From Shewanella sp. (GTDB taxonomy: Bacteria; Pseudomonadota; Gammaproteobacteria; Enterobacterales; Shewanellaceae), in NCBI RefSeq assembly GCF_013214165.1, contig NZ_JABSSM010000005.1, positions 20,048 to 84,047 of the forward strand: DNA of 64,000 nucleotides, read 5' to 3'. Below are positions 8,912-16,785 of the stretch, piece after piece (position 1 is the stretch's first letter; every line of letters starts with the position of its first letter). The position numbers and the translations under genes were made by a program. The notes beneath the pieces are model-generated. The model saw only the letters and a program-made list of their open reading frames with translations, was not told the DNA's origin and did no database searches.

Positions 8912-9442
8912 TTAGAATGGAAACCTTTGACTCAATTGCGGATAAGCATTTTTTAACTGCTTTTTCTTGCTGGTGAACTTTTTACCTTGTGGCGTCGCTT
9001 TTCCGGAAGGGATAAAAGGCAGTTCCTCGCCAGTTCTATCTTCGAAGATCTGACCGGCTATCAAATCATATTCATCCAAAAACGGATAAGGATAACCATC
9101 TTTCTCCGGCCACTGAGTCAACAGGGCAATCTCATCGGGATTGGCGATCACTTTTTCGTACCACTCTTGACCCAATGAGATAAGAAAACATCGGTACTCG
9201 GCAAAAGCATATTCTGAATCACAACCAGTGATGATATAGGCCGCTCCCCAAATAGACCAAAAATAAGATCTGCGCATCTGCTGGCCGAATATTTTATCGA
9301 ATTCGAGTAATTCTTGGTCAGATAGTCGTTCTAATTTACTCTTAAGGTTATCGGCAAGGCTTATCTGGTCTTGCGCGGGTGTGTCTCTCGTGACCAGTTG
9401 CCAGAATTCTATTTCAGTCATACTGTTTATCTTCACTCTCAT
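8912..9442 (-). CDS. DUF4240 family protein
   Basis: A 176-residue cytoplasmic protein. The N-terminus MTEIEFWQLV, then DQELLEFDKIFGQQM, WGAAYII and YAFAEYRCFLISLGQEWYEKVIANPDEIA match the layout of DUF4240 proteins, which have no established function. The start is ATG at 9442 or ATG at 9421 (MTEIEF); neither has a strong ribosome site. The C-terminus is Lys-rich. No cysteine or membrane motif suggests an enzyme. It stands alone. Confidence 0.72.
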   Translation of the reverse strand: MRVKINSMTEIEFWQLVTRDTPAQDQISLADNLKSKLERLSDQELLEFDKIFGQQMRRSYFWSIWGAAYIITGCDSEYAFAEYRCFLISLGQEWYEKVIANPDEIALLTQWPEKDGYPYPFLDEYDLIAGQIFEDRTGEELPFIPSGKATPQGKKFTSKKKQLKNAYPQLSQRFPF

Positions 9443-9640
9443 CTACTGCTTTTGACTATTCTAACCAATATACTGACTCGAGACAGTACAAATTCGCTGA
9501 CAATCAGATCCAGTCAAACTCTCTATCGAGGTCTCAGCCGCTCCCCCCGAAAGAAAATGGGATATACCTTTGACAGCGCCGATGGACTTTTCTACACTCG
9601 CCAAATTCCTAGCATCAACATAAACTATCACTTAGGTTCT

Positions 9641-10069
9641 ATGAGACATTCAATGAAAAAACCACCCTTAGGCTTATCTATACTCATGTTGCTATATTTC
9701 GCCTTGGCTGTTGTCGCCCTATTCCGGGCCGTCAACACCCAAGCCGTGGATCTATTTTCTCTCGGGGTTATCCCGGTTCTCATAGGTCTGATACTAAGGA
9801 CTAACTGGGCCAGCGTTGTCTTTAACGTTTACTTAGCAGTACAGACATTGGGATTATCGGCACTGGCTGGCACAGCCATTATCGCCTACCAAATCTCGCC
9901 CCAAGATGTCAAAGTCATTCTAGATGGCCATGATATTCCCGTGCCACTCATCGCAATAATCGCCACCCTACTCTTGTCATTCCAGATCTATCTTGCCCTA
10001 GCCAAATCCACTAAGGCCTACCTGCAAGTGGAAGAAGCAAGCAAGAATAAGCGGTTTGATCATGCATGA
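9641..10069 (+). CDS. Small multi-pass membrane protein, unknown function
   Basis: A 142-residue protein starting MRHSMKKPPLG, with about four hydrophobic segments (roughly residues 10-27, 34-50, 55-80 and 98-122) and a hydrophilic C-terminal tail. The ATG at 9641 has TTAGG upstream; ATG at 9653 is possible. A frame open far upstream (9371) overlaps the divergent gene and is not coding. No family recognised. Confidence 0.6.
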   Translation: MRHSMKKPPLGLSILMLLYFALAVVALFRAVNTQAVDLFSLGVIPVLIGLILRTNWASVVFNVYLAVQTLGLSALAGTAIIAYQISPQDVKVILDGHDIPVPLIAIIATLLLSFQIYLALAKSTKAYLQVEEASKNKRFDHA

Positions 10070-10119
10070 TCTTTAATGTAATTTAGCCGCTACATAATGA
10101 CAATAATATTCCGAGAATC

Positions 10120-10923
10120 GTGACGATGAGCATGCTACTCCCGAGTGAACTTTCAATACTGCTGGTTGAGCCCTCTGATACTCAAAGAAAAATAATCAGT
10201 AACCGATTGAATCAGGAGGGCATTAATAATATTCAGACTGCCAAGACCCTAGATGAAGCCCTCACTATCATAGACAGACATCATCCGGATCTTGTCGCCT
10301 GTGCCATGCACTTCGAAGAAGGTACGGCATTAGATCTGCTCCAACGGCTCAAAGGCAATGACAAATATCAAGATATACAGTTTATGTTGGTCTCCAGTGA
10401 ATGCCGTCGTGAGCATCTAGAGGCTTATCGCCAATCCGGTGTAGTATCAATATTGCCAAAGCCTTTCTCTTCTGAGCATTTAGGTAAGGCGCTTAACGCC
10501 ACCATAGATCTACTCAGTAATGATGAACTCGATCTCAACCATTTCGATGTCCATAACCTTAGGGTATTGCTGGTGGACGACAGCATGATGGCAAGAAATA
10601 TCATTAAACGTACCATAAACAATTTAGGCCTGAGGCTGATCACCGAAGCCTGCGATGGTGCCGAAGCAATTGAACTGATGCGGTCGAACATGTTTGATCT
10701 GGTGATCACAGATTACAATATGCCAAGTGTAGACGGACTCGCTCTCACCCAGTTTATTCGTAACGATAGCCAACAATCACATGTCCCCATCTTAATGGTG
10801 TCATCTGAAGCGAACGAAACGCATCTGAGTAACGTGTCTCATGCCGGCGTCAATGCCCTCTGTGACAAGCCCTTCGAACCTCAACTGGTTAAGCGACTTC
10901 TTTATCAACTACTCGATGAATAA
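10120..10923 (+). CDS. Tandem receiver protein: pseudo-receiver plus receiver (CheY-like)
   Basis: A 267-residue protein made of two CheY-like receiver domains and no output domain. The second (about 146-265) is complete: Asp153/Asp154 in LLVDDSMMARN, phospho-acceptor Asp198 in DLVITDYNMPSVDG, Ser/Thr in MVSSE and Lys250 in CDKPF. The first (about 10-130) is degenerate: the acidic pair is Glu-Pro (LLVEPSD) and the acceptor position in DLVACAMHFEEG is Ala62, while Lys114 remains. It therefore cannot be phosphorylated in the usual way. The GTG at 10120 or the ATG at 10126 may be the start. No kinase lies nearby. Confidence 0.85.
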   Translation: MTMSMLLPSELSILLVEPSDTQRKIISNRLNQEGINNIQTAKTLDEALTIIDRHHPDLVACAMHFEEGTALDLLQRLKGNDKYQDIQFMLVSSECRREHLEAYRQSGVVSILPKPFSSEHLGKALNATIDLLSNDELDLNHFDVHNLRVLLVDDSMMARNIIKRTINNLGLRLITEACDGAEAIELMRSNMFDLVITDYNMPSVDGLALTQFIRNDSQQSHVPILMVSSEANETHLSNVSHAGVNALCDKPFEPQLVKRLLYQLLDE

Positions 10924-10935
10924 CCCCCATTAGCG

Positions 10936-11015
10936 CGAGAAATACAGTCTGAGCAGGTAAAATGCAGCAGATGCCCGAGAAATACAGTGTAACAAGTTAA
11001 AATGCAGCAGATAAC
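10936..11015. repeat. 40-bp imperfect tandem duplication after a stop codon
   Basis: Units 10936-10975 and 10976-11015 both start CGAGAAATACAGT and share TAAAATGCAGCAGAT; about 33 of 40 positions agree. They lie 12 bases after the stop of the two-receiver gene, in the gap before the HU gene. No coding role is seen. Confidence 0.75.
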
Positions 11016-11220
11016 TGGTCCACCACTAGGCTAGATGCTCGATGATTCGTCAAACAAGCGCATTTTGATGATTATTCACCCAAATATTGACCTAAAACGC
11101 TATTCCAGGGTGCTAAAAACCTTTAAAAATGGCTAAGCTTATGGCATGTTAGCTAGAGTAATTGATAAGTACCTAATGCGGTTAGCTTAATTAAATCTAC
11201 GGAAAGAAGAGACGATTCAA

Positions 11221-11496
11221 ATGAATAAGACTGAACTTGTTGCAAAAATGGCTGAAAATGCGGACCTGACTAAAGCAGAAGCTGCACGCGCACTAAAATC
11301 TTTTGAAGAGACAATCACAGAAGCGCTGAAGGGTGGTGATAAAATCTCTATTATTGGCTTTGGTTCTTTTGAAACTACAAATCGAGCTGCACGTACTGGT
11401 CGTAACCCACAAACGGGTAAAGAAATCCAGATCCCAGCTGCAACCGTACCTAAGTTTAAAGCAGGAAAAACACTGAAAGATAGCGTTAATCAGTAA
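11221..11496 (+). CDS. hup: HU-family nucleoid DNA-binding protein
   Basis: A 91-residue protein covering the whole HU/IHF fold: MNKTELVAKMAENADLTKAEA, GFGSFETTNRAARTGRNPQTGKEIQIPA (the DNA-contacting arm with the RTGRNPQTG signature) and the C-terminal KFKAGKTLKDSV. HU bends and compacts DNA. It is a normal-length HU rather than IHF. Whether this is the hupA or the hupB type cannot be decided here. It has its own upstream region and terminator, so it is monocistronic. An AAGAAGAG purine run precedes the start. Confidence 0.95.
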   Translation: MNKTELVAKMAENADLTKAEAARALKSFEETITEALKGGDKISIIGFGSFETTNRAARTGRNPQTGKEIQIPAATVPKFKAGKTLKDSVNQ

Positions 11497-11512
11497 CATT
11501 TTCTGCCTCAAG

Positions 11513-11537
11513 AAACCTCCTACTGGGAGGTTTTTTT
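11513..11537 (+). terminator. Rho-independent terminator of the HU gene
   Basis: AAACCTCC, short loop, GGAGGTTTTTTT directly after the HU stop codon. Confidence 0.9.
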
Positions 11538-12090
11538 ATGCCTGAGCTTTCCCCTATCCATATCGGTACACTATGACTACTCCAGCTGTGATACTGTCAC
11601 CTCTTGCTTCGGCACCAGCAGTGATACCGACGACTCGATATCACTCCATAAGAAGACAGATTGTGGATCCATCTCTTTGAGCTTGAGCGATACGACCTAA
11701 AAGATGATTATCCAAAACTAGTCTTAAATTGCAGCTATAGTTTCGACCTTTACTAAAATCTCTATTCTGGTGCTAGCTTAGGTTAGAGTTTGCTACATTT
11801 GCGATATAGAACCTAGTAGGTTATCGTTTTCTCGGCGTCCCCCTAGTTCACAAATAAATTAAACCATTGGTTATAGTGAAATTAACTCAACTCTAAGTTA
11901 ACCCCCACGAACTATTAATTTTTATTAGCTGCAAACATCCGCCTTGCCTACAGCGCTTTGAACTCCCGCTAAATGATCAGATACTTACTCGAAATGGTAT
12001 AATATGCAGCTAGATACTTCCAACTCAACAGAGTTAACATCCTATGCTAAAGCGCTTTTTTACTCATACCAAGCGGTCAAATCACAGACA
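11538..12090. other. Gene-free gap, possible decayed coding remnant
   Basis: About 550 bases without a convincing gene. On the minus strand 11577-11672 is open (31 codons from ATG) and reads like protein (contains WSDIESSVSLLVPKQEVT), with an upstream stop at about 11698. It may be the remains of an older gene. The rest is AT-rich and shows no pattern I recognise. Confidence 0.3.
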
Positions 12091-12092
12091 AT

Positions 12093-12117
12093 AAAAAAGC
12101 GCCTCTCGGCGCTTTTA
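12093..12117 (-). terminator. Terminator of the symporter gene
   Basis: Read on the minus strand: AAAAGCGCC, GAGA loop, GGCGCTTTTTTATTG. It lies 27 bases after the stop of the symporter. Confidence 0.85.
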
Positions 12118-12143
12118 ATTTTCGATTATGTCGCGATTATAGA

Positions 12144-13517
12144 TTAAGCTTTAGCAGCCTCTTCTTCTTCGCGCTTCTTAATAAAGTATTCCCGAGTCAG
12201 TTTAAACACTACCGGACTGAGTAATGCCAGAGCGATAAGGTTTGGAATCGCCATCATGGCATTGAGCGTATCCGCCAGTAGCCAGATGAAATCCAGTGAA
12301 CTGACCGCACCCAATGGCACCACTAGAATCCATAGCACTCTAAACGGCTTGACCGCTTTCACGCCAAATAGATACTGCACACACTTCTCGCTATACACAC
12401 TCCAACCTAAGATGGTGGTGAAGGCGAACACAGACAGGGAAATGGCCACAATATAGTTACCCATAGGCAGCGCCGTTGCGAAGGCCAAGGAGGTCATTGC
12501 CGCCCCATTCTCACCCGATGTCCAGGCACCCGATACTATGATGGCCAAACCTGTGATAGAACAGACGATTAAGGTATCGATAAACGTACCCAACATGGCA
12601 ACCAGGCCTTGAGCGACCGGGTTATTAGTCTGAGCAGAAGCGTGAGCAATCGGTGCACTACCTAGGCCTGCTTCATTGGAGAAGATGCCTCGTGCCACAC
12701 CGAAACGAATCGCTGCCCATACAGCTGCACCGGCGAAGCCACCTTGAGCCGCAACCGGGTTAAATGCACTGTGCACAATCAAGACAATGGCATCTGGAAT
12801 CGCAGCAGCGTTAACGGCTAATACCGCAAGACCCGCGGCGATATAGAACAGGGTCATGAGTGGTACCAGCTTACCCGCCACATCGGCGATACGCTTGATC
12901 CCGCCCATCAGTACGGCACCGACTAATACCATCAACACTAGACCCGTTATCCAGGTCGGCACACCGAAGTTACTGCTTAGGGCATCGGCTACCGAGTTTG
13001 ACTGTACCGTGTTACCGATACCGAACCCGGCAAAAGAACCGAACAGGGCAAACGCGGTACCTAACCAGGCCCACTTGCTACTGAGTCCATTCTTGATGTA
13101 GTACATAGGGCCACCGATGTGGTTGCCATTTGCATCTATTTCACGATATTTTACCGCGAGTACCGCCTCGGCAAACTTAGTCGCCATACCCACCAGCGCC
13201 GTACACCACATCCAGAATAGCGCACCCGGACCACCAATAAAGATAGCTGTAGCAACGCCGGCAATGTTACCCGTACCAATTGTTGCTGAAAGCGAAGTCA
13301 TTAATGCATTGAAAGGGCTAATTTCCCCTTTCATCGACTTATCTTTATCAGGGATCCGGCCAGACCAGAGCAGTTTAAAGCCTGCACCCAACTTTAAAAT
13401 TGGCATCAGTTTCAAACCCACGGAGAGAAACAGACCCACTCCTAAGATCATGACCAGCATGGGGACACCCCATACAAAACCATTGATCATACTGACAACT
13501 TCAGTTATTCCTTCCAT
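12144..13517 (-). CDS. Sodium:alanine/glycine symporter (AGCS family)
   Basis: A 457-residue inner-membrane transporter with about 11 membrane segments. AGCS-type sequences include NALMTSLSATIGTGNIAGVATAI near residue 68, GGPMYYIKNGL and GIFSNEAGLGSAPIAHA. The family takes up alanine or glycine with sodium. The start is ATG with GAGG at a 5-base spacing. The C-terminus is a charged cytoplasmic tail (KKREEEEAAKA). It is monocistronic with its own terminator; substrate preference cannot be read from the sequence. Confidence 0.93.
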   Translation of the reverse strand: MEGITEVVSMINGFVWGVPMLVMILGVGLFLSVGLKLMPILKLGAGFKLLWSGRIPDKDKSMKGEISPFNALMTSLSATIGTGNIAGVATAIFIGGPGALFWMWCTALVGMATKFAEAVLAVKYREIDANGNHIGGPMYYIKNGLSSKWAWLGTAFALFGSFAGFGIGNTVQSNSVADALSSNFGVPTWITGLVLMVLVGAVLMGGIKRIADVAGKLVPLMTLFYIAAGLAVLAVNAAAIPDAIVLIVHSAFNPVAAQGGFAGAAVWAAIRFGVARGIFSNEAGLGSAPIAHASAQTNNPVAQGLVAMLGTFIDTLIVCSITGLAIIVSGAWTSGENGAAMTSLAFATALPMGNYIVAISLSVFAFTTILGWSVYSEKCVQYLFGVKAVKPFRVLWILVVPLGAVSSLDFIWLLADTLNAMMAIPNLIALALLSPVVFKLTREYFIKKREEEEAAKA

Positions 13518-13916
13518 TCAAACCTCTTCATTTCTTGCTGATTATTTTTATGTTTTTACGTTTAGCTCTATGGCTAATATTTTTTGATTGCGCCCCAGAG
13601 TACACCGAATAGTCAAGGTTTGGAAAGGGGGCAGAGGGAAACTATTAGTGAATAGTTTTACACTTCAGAATACGGTAACTTGTCGGATAACCCGTTTGAT
13701 TCAAATATCTTTTTCTTGATCTAGCTGTATGGCTAGTTATAGGATTCATGAAGTCCATAGCTTCGCTAGTGTATATTGCCTGCTGCAGTGCCGTGTATGT
13801 ATGCATCAATGTCGTGAAGGCTGGCAATGATTGAATAGATTAAGACACTTGACTATGCTGGCATGCCTCAATGATAAGAGGCTCCCCTTATCATTATTTT
13901 TTCGCTGGTTATAACA
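13518..13916. other. Gene-free gap with an orphan plus-strand terminator
   Basis: About 400 bases between two minus-strand genes. The first 100 bases should hold the symporter promoter. A 60-codon minus-strand frame (13645-13827) has no ribosome site and I do not call it a gene. The right end contains a plus-strand terminator-like hairpin that no known plus-strand gene uses. Confidence 0.4.
13870..13901 (+). terminator. Orphan terminator-like hairpin, plus strand
   Basis: Arms AATGATAAG (13870-13878) and CTTATCATT (13887-13895), then ATTTTTT. The T run is only on the plus strand, yet both neighbouring genes are on the minus strand. It could end an unannotated plus-strand RNA, or act weakly for the DUF3465 gene on the other strand. 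Confidence 0.5.
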
Positions 13917-14312
13917 TTATTGGTACATATGACCTTCATGCTTTAGCCAGCCATTTATATGCTTGTTATTTGGGTCTCGATGAGTCCAATGCACTACACC
14001 ACCTTTATTATTCCATTCATACTCACCATAAAATTGAACCAGATCACCCTTTGCAATAGAGCTGACTCTTGGTGCAAGGTCAATATTATGAGCTATCAAG
14101 ATAGTCTGACCTAGAGCTAACTTAAGAATGAATTTTTGATGACGCGAGCCATTATTATCGTCTCTTAAAATACGAATAACGGTCCCCTTCCCTTTGACTT
14201 GTACATTACTTTTTTGGCTTTGATAAGCCTCTTTCAACGTTATTGCTTCGGCGATATTTGCCCATTGTAATAAAGCGAAGACAACAAAAATCGATATCGA
14301 TAGTTTTCTCAT
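13917..14312 (-). CDS. DUF3465 secreted protein
   Basis: A 131-residue protein with a signal peptide (cleavage near AEA, residue about 23). The mature part has the DUF3465 layout: GKGTVIRILRDDNNGSRHQKFIL, an OB-like strand pattern, then GEYEWNNKGGVVHWTHRDPNNKHINGWL near the end. The family is found in gammaproteobacteria and has no proven function. The start is well placed, with GGGAGGG eight bases upstream. Confidence 0.82.
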   Translation of the reverse strand: MRKLSISIFVVFALLQWANIAEAITLKEAYQSQKSNVQVKGKGTVIRILRDDNNGSRHQKFILKLALGQTILIAHNIDLAPRVSSIAKGDLVQFYGEYEWNNKGGVVHWTHRDPNNKHINGWLKHEGHMYQ

Positions 14313-14557
14313 GTGCCAAACCCTCCCTAGTTTTATAGCGTCCTAGTGTTTATGTATTGCCTATAGATTTGATAAACGTGCATGAAAAATTTACAAGCCT
14401 ATTACTTGGCAACGCGCGCATTATATCTAATTGAATTTATTGTAGTTATATATTATTTACAAGATCTAAGATCATGATTTTATCTCACAAAAAAGACAAA
14501 AAAAAGACAGGGCAGCCATAACTTTCTTACTCGCAGTGATAAAGCGTAGACTTGGTA

Positions 14558-14587
14558 AAAGGATAGACTGTGAGCGACCTATCCTTT
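14558..14587 (-). terminator. Hairpin terminator at the end of the hydrolase gene
   Basis: Inverted repeat with arms AAAGGATAG (14558-14566) and CTATCCTTT (14579-14587), overlapping the last base of the hydrolase gene. On the minus strand it ends in a short T run. Confidence 0.6.
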
Positions 14588-15390
14588 CAGTTTACTCTTT
14601 GTAAGAGCTTACGTAATTCTGTTATCACTAATTCTGGCTCGTCAATCTGAACATAATGATAACTTTTATCAGTCAGTATAACTTGGCCTTGGGGGAAACT
14701 TTCCGCCCATTCTTTGTGTAACTGCCCCCATTCATATCTTGCTTCATCGGTGAAAAATAATAACTCAGGCTCTTTATACTTTTTCACTGAGGCAATAACC
14801 GTGACCGGAATATCTCTGATTTCAGGGTAATCTGGCAAGGGTCGTTTGCTCCAAAAATCTAAGTATTGATTTGACATGCCATTGGACAGGTCATCTTTCT
14901 TGATTTGAGCTATTTCCTGGTTACCTTTTTTAAGATCAATGGCACGAATAATATCAACATCGTGCTCTGAGGAGGGCTCTATCAACATCATAGCGTTAAT
15001 TTGTTCGGGGTAAGACACCGAAAAAGTCCTCGCTATATAGGCACCGTACGAATGTGCCAAATACAAAACGGGTTCCTGTACGTCAATGACGTTCAAGAAA
15101 TCACTTACATGCTTGGCATAATCGTCCGAGCTAAAGTGGCGTTGGATCTGAGTAGAGTTGCCGTTGCCTACACGAGAGTAGCGAATAACTTTGGTGAACT
15201 TAGCTATCTTATCAAAAACGGGATCCCAATCGCTTAAACCAGCGGTGCCCCCCGCCTCAAGCAAGACGGTGTGCTTTCCTGAACCTGATATTTCATATTC
15301 TATTTCAAACTCGCCAACTTTGGCAGTTTGTGCAGCAGACACTGCAAAAAAAGGTAATAGACAACCAAAAATAACAACTACTTTTTTCAT
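14587..15390 (-). CDS. Secreted alpha/beta hydrolase
   Basis: A 267-residue protein with a signal peptide (about 1-19). It has an alpha/beta-hydrolase fold: oxyanion region LLEAGGTAGLSDWD, nucleophile Ser in LAHSYGAY (residue about 115), and a probable catalytic His in TDKSYHYVQIDEP (about 246). The family hydrolyses esters, amides or lactones; the substrate here is unknown. The start has GGAG five bases upstream. It stands between the DUF3465 gene and the BrnTA locus in what looks like accessory DNA. Confidence 0.82.
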   Translation of the reverse strand: MKKVVVIFGCLLPFFAVSAAQTAKVGEFEIEYEISGSGKHTVLLEAGGTAGLSDWDPVFDKIAKFTKVIRYSRVGNGNSTQIQRHFSSDDYAKHVSDFLNVIDVQEPVLYLAHSYGAYIARTFSVSYPEQINAMMLIEPSSEHDVDIIRAIDLKKGNQEIAQIKKDDLSNGMSNQYLDFWSKRPLPDYPEIRDIPVTVIASVKKYKEPELLFFTDEARYEWGQLHKEWAESFPQGQVILTDKSYHYVQIDEPELVITELRKLLQRVN

Positions 15391-15958
15391 CGTAACTCCA
15401 CAGTAGTGATGAACTCTAACGTCTTAGTATGGGTGCGTTGTGCTGCTTGCAAGGCATAAACTGCTTGTTGGACTTGGCCGCTGCCGAGTCCAAGTTAATG
15501 ACTTTATCATTCGCTATTAGCACTTTTTTTGCTAAAGGGATTTTTTGAAGTTGTGTCTGGGCTGTAGAGCAGAGTGGCTCAATTGATATCGACTAGTCTG
15601 TACGTTTTTCATTGAAATCCTTTATCATTGCTGTGTTCCTTCACATTTATTTACGTCTAACTGATTTAGCTTGTGTACACCCAGGTGACTATCCACTAGA
15701 GATCAGCTGTAGGAAGATCACCATTTAATAAGCTACTGTTTAGTTTGTCAGATAGTAATGCTAACTACTCGCTAATGGCAAGCGATGATCCGTGGGATTG
15801 GTATAGAGGACATTTCATTACTAAGGGTAAATGTCATCTTTTGTATGGAACACAATAGACCATTCAGTCGCGTGTCTAGCGGTTTCATGAAATTGGCATG
15901 CTGGGCGGTGTGTGGGGCTCGAAGCGAGACACCTCTGGCGACTCGATTAGGGCTGTGA
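15391..15958. other. Gene-free accessory gap with an imperfect hairpin
   Basis: About 570 bases without a supported gene. An imperfect hairpin (15468-15493: TTGGACTTGGC / GCCGAGTCCAA, 10 of 11 paired) lies near the hydrolase start. A 64-codon minus-strand frame (15772-15966) overlaps the end of brnA and lacks a ribosome site. No attC, insertion-sequence end or tRNA was recognised. Confidence 0.35.
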
Positions 15959-16177
15959 TTATGCATGCCAGTTGATATCTATTTTTTTGTGTTTTGCCAT
16001 GCAGTCACGTAAATATAGATTGATCAGACTTTGATATGGCACACCTGACTCTTCTGCCATGCCTTTAAAGTAGGAGATAACGTCTTCACCTAAACGCATT
16101 GTGACAGGTTTTTTAAGTTTGCTAGCGTAAGGGTTTTTACGCGACTCCATAGTTGATAAATCATATTCATCTTGCAT
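15959..16177 (-). CDS. brnA: BrnA-type antitoxin (ribbon-helix-helix)
   Basis: A 72-residue protein with the BrnA layout: KLKKPVTMRLGEDVISYFKGMAEESGVPYQSLINLYLRDC is a ribbon-helix-helix DNA-binding and dimerisation region, followed by the short tail KKIDINWHA. BrnA binds and neutralises the RNase BrnT and represses the operon. The gene starts two bases after the end of the brnT reading frame, as in intact brnTA operons. Here its toxin partner is frameshifted, so it is probably an orphan antitoxin. Confidence 0.85.
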   Translation of the reverse strand: MQDEYDLSTMESRKNPYASKLKKPVTMRLGEDVISYFKGMAEESGVPYQSLINLYLRDCMAKHKKIDINWHA

Positions 16178-16179
16178 AA

Positions 16180-16463
16180 TTAATAGCCTCGCTGATAGTG
16201 CTTACCTTCATTTTTTGTTGCTTTTCTGGCTGAAATAACTCTTACAGTATTTCCTTCGTCACGCTCACAGTGACAAATAAGGAGTAGGTTTGTTTCATTG
16301 CTCATTCCAAGCATCAAAAAGCGATCTTCTGCTTCGGAGTTCTTGCGATCCCAGAACTGCACCGCGAATTATCAAAGAAGACTGATTGAGCTTCTTTGAA
16401 GGATATACCGTGTTTGTTGATATTTGATGCCGCTTTGACCGCATCCCATTCAAACTTAATCAT
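16180..16463 (-). pseudogene. brnT: brnT toxin gene broken by a one-base deletion
   Basis: The first part (from ATG at 16463) encodes MIKFEWDAVKAASNINKHGISFKEAQSVFFDN and then runs into unrelated codons. The second part, in the next frame, encodes QFWDRKNSEAEDRFLML, then LLICHCERDEGNTVRVISARKATKNE. Together they make the full BrnT ribonuclease fold. Adding one G near 16365 restores FFDNSAVQFWDRK, the family consensus. The catalytic features (HGISF, the RF region, ISARKAT) are otherwise intact, so the break looks recent. As read, no functional toxin is made unless ribosomes shift frame. Confidence 0.85.
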
Positions 16464-16464
16464 A

Positions 16465-16499
16465 TGTACATTGTATGTACACTGGCCCAAGTTGTTCAA
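16465..16499 (-). promoter_or_regulatory. brnTA promoter with overlapping palindromic operator
   Basis: On the minus strand, -35 TTGAAC (16499-16494), an 18-base spacer and -10 TACAAT (16475-16470) lie six bases before the brnT ATG. A perfect 7+3+7 palindrome TGTACATACAATGTACA (16465-16481) covers the -10 box and is a good candidate for the BrnA/BrnTA autorepression site. The predicted transcript start falls at or next to the ATG, and no ribosome site is present, so the mRNA may be leaderless. Confidence 0.65.
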
Positions 16500-16785
16500 A
16501 GTGACCCTAACGCCTAGCACAGATGCTTACAAAAATGGCGCAACTTTTTCAGGTTTTATGGGGCTTATTCAACACTTGGGATAAGGTCGCTGATAAAGAG
16601 GGATAAAATCGCAGAGCGTATAGGGAGATAGGAAATGTCTTATGTATGTCTGGAACATACAAGACCCTGCACAGCACCGCCGCAGGCGATAGATATCAAT
16701 GAAGCTAAAAGTTATAAACACACGAGCCAGCCAGAGCTAAAACAGAAAATGTGATCAGCCTTGATTCGAAGACTAACCAAGGCGG
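16500..16785. other. Gap upstream of brnTA
   Basis: About 290 bases between the brnTA promoter and the arsJ end. No gene, repeat or terminator was recognised. Confidence 0.35.

Noticed and set aside
9371..9640. Upstream extension of the small membrane protein gene
   Set aside because: It overlaps the divergent gene and the added residues look non-coding; the start at 9641 has a ribosome site.
13645..13827. 60-codon minus-strand frame in the gap before the symporter
   Set aside because: No ribosome site, no recognisable motif, and its composition looks non-coding; mentioned only as part of the gap.
15772..15966. 64-codon minus-strand frame
   Set aside because: Overlaps the end of brnA, lacks a ribosome site and shows no domain.
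15391..16785. Possible integron cassettes (attC sites) around the hydrolase and brnTA
   Set aside because: Short accessory genes fit the idea, but no paired RYYYAAC/GTTRRRY core sites could be found; the hairpin at 15468 lacks them.
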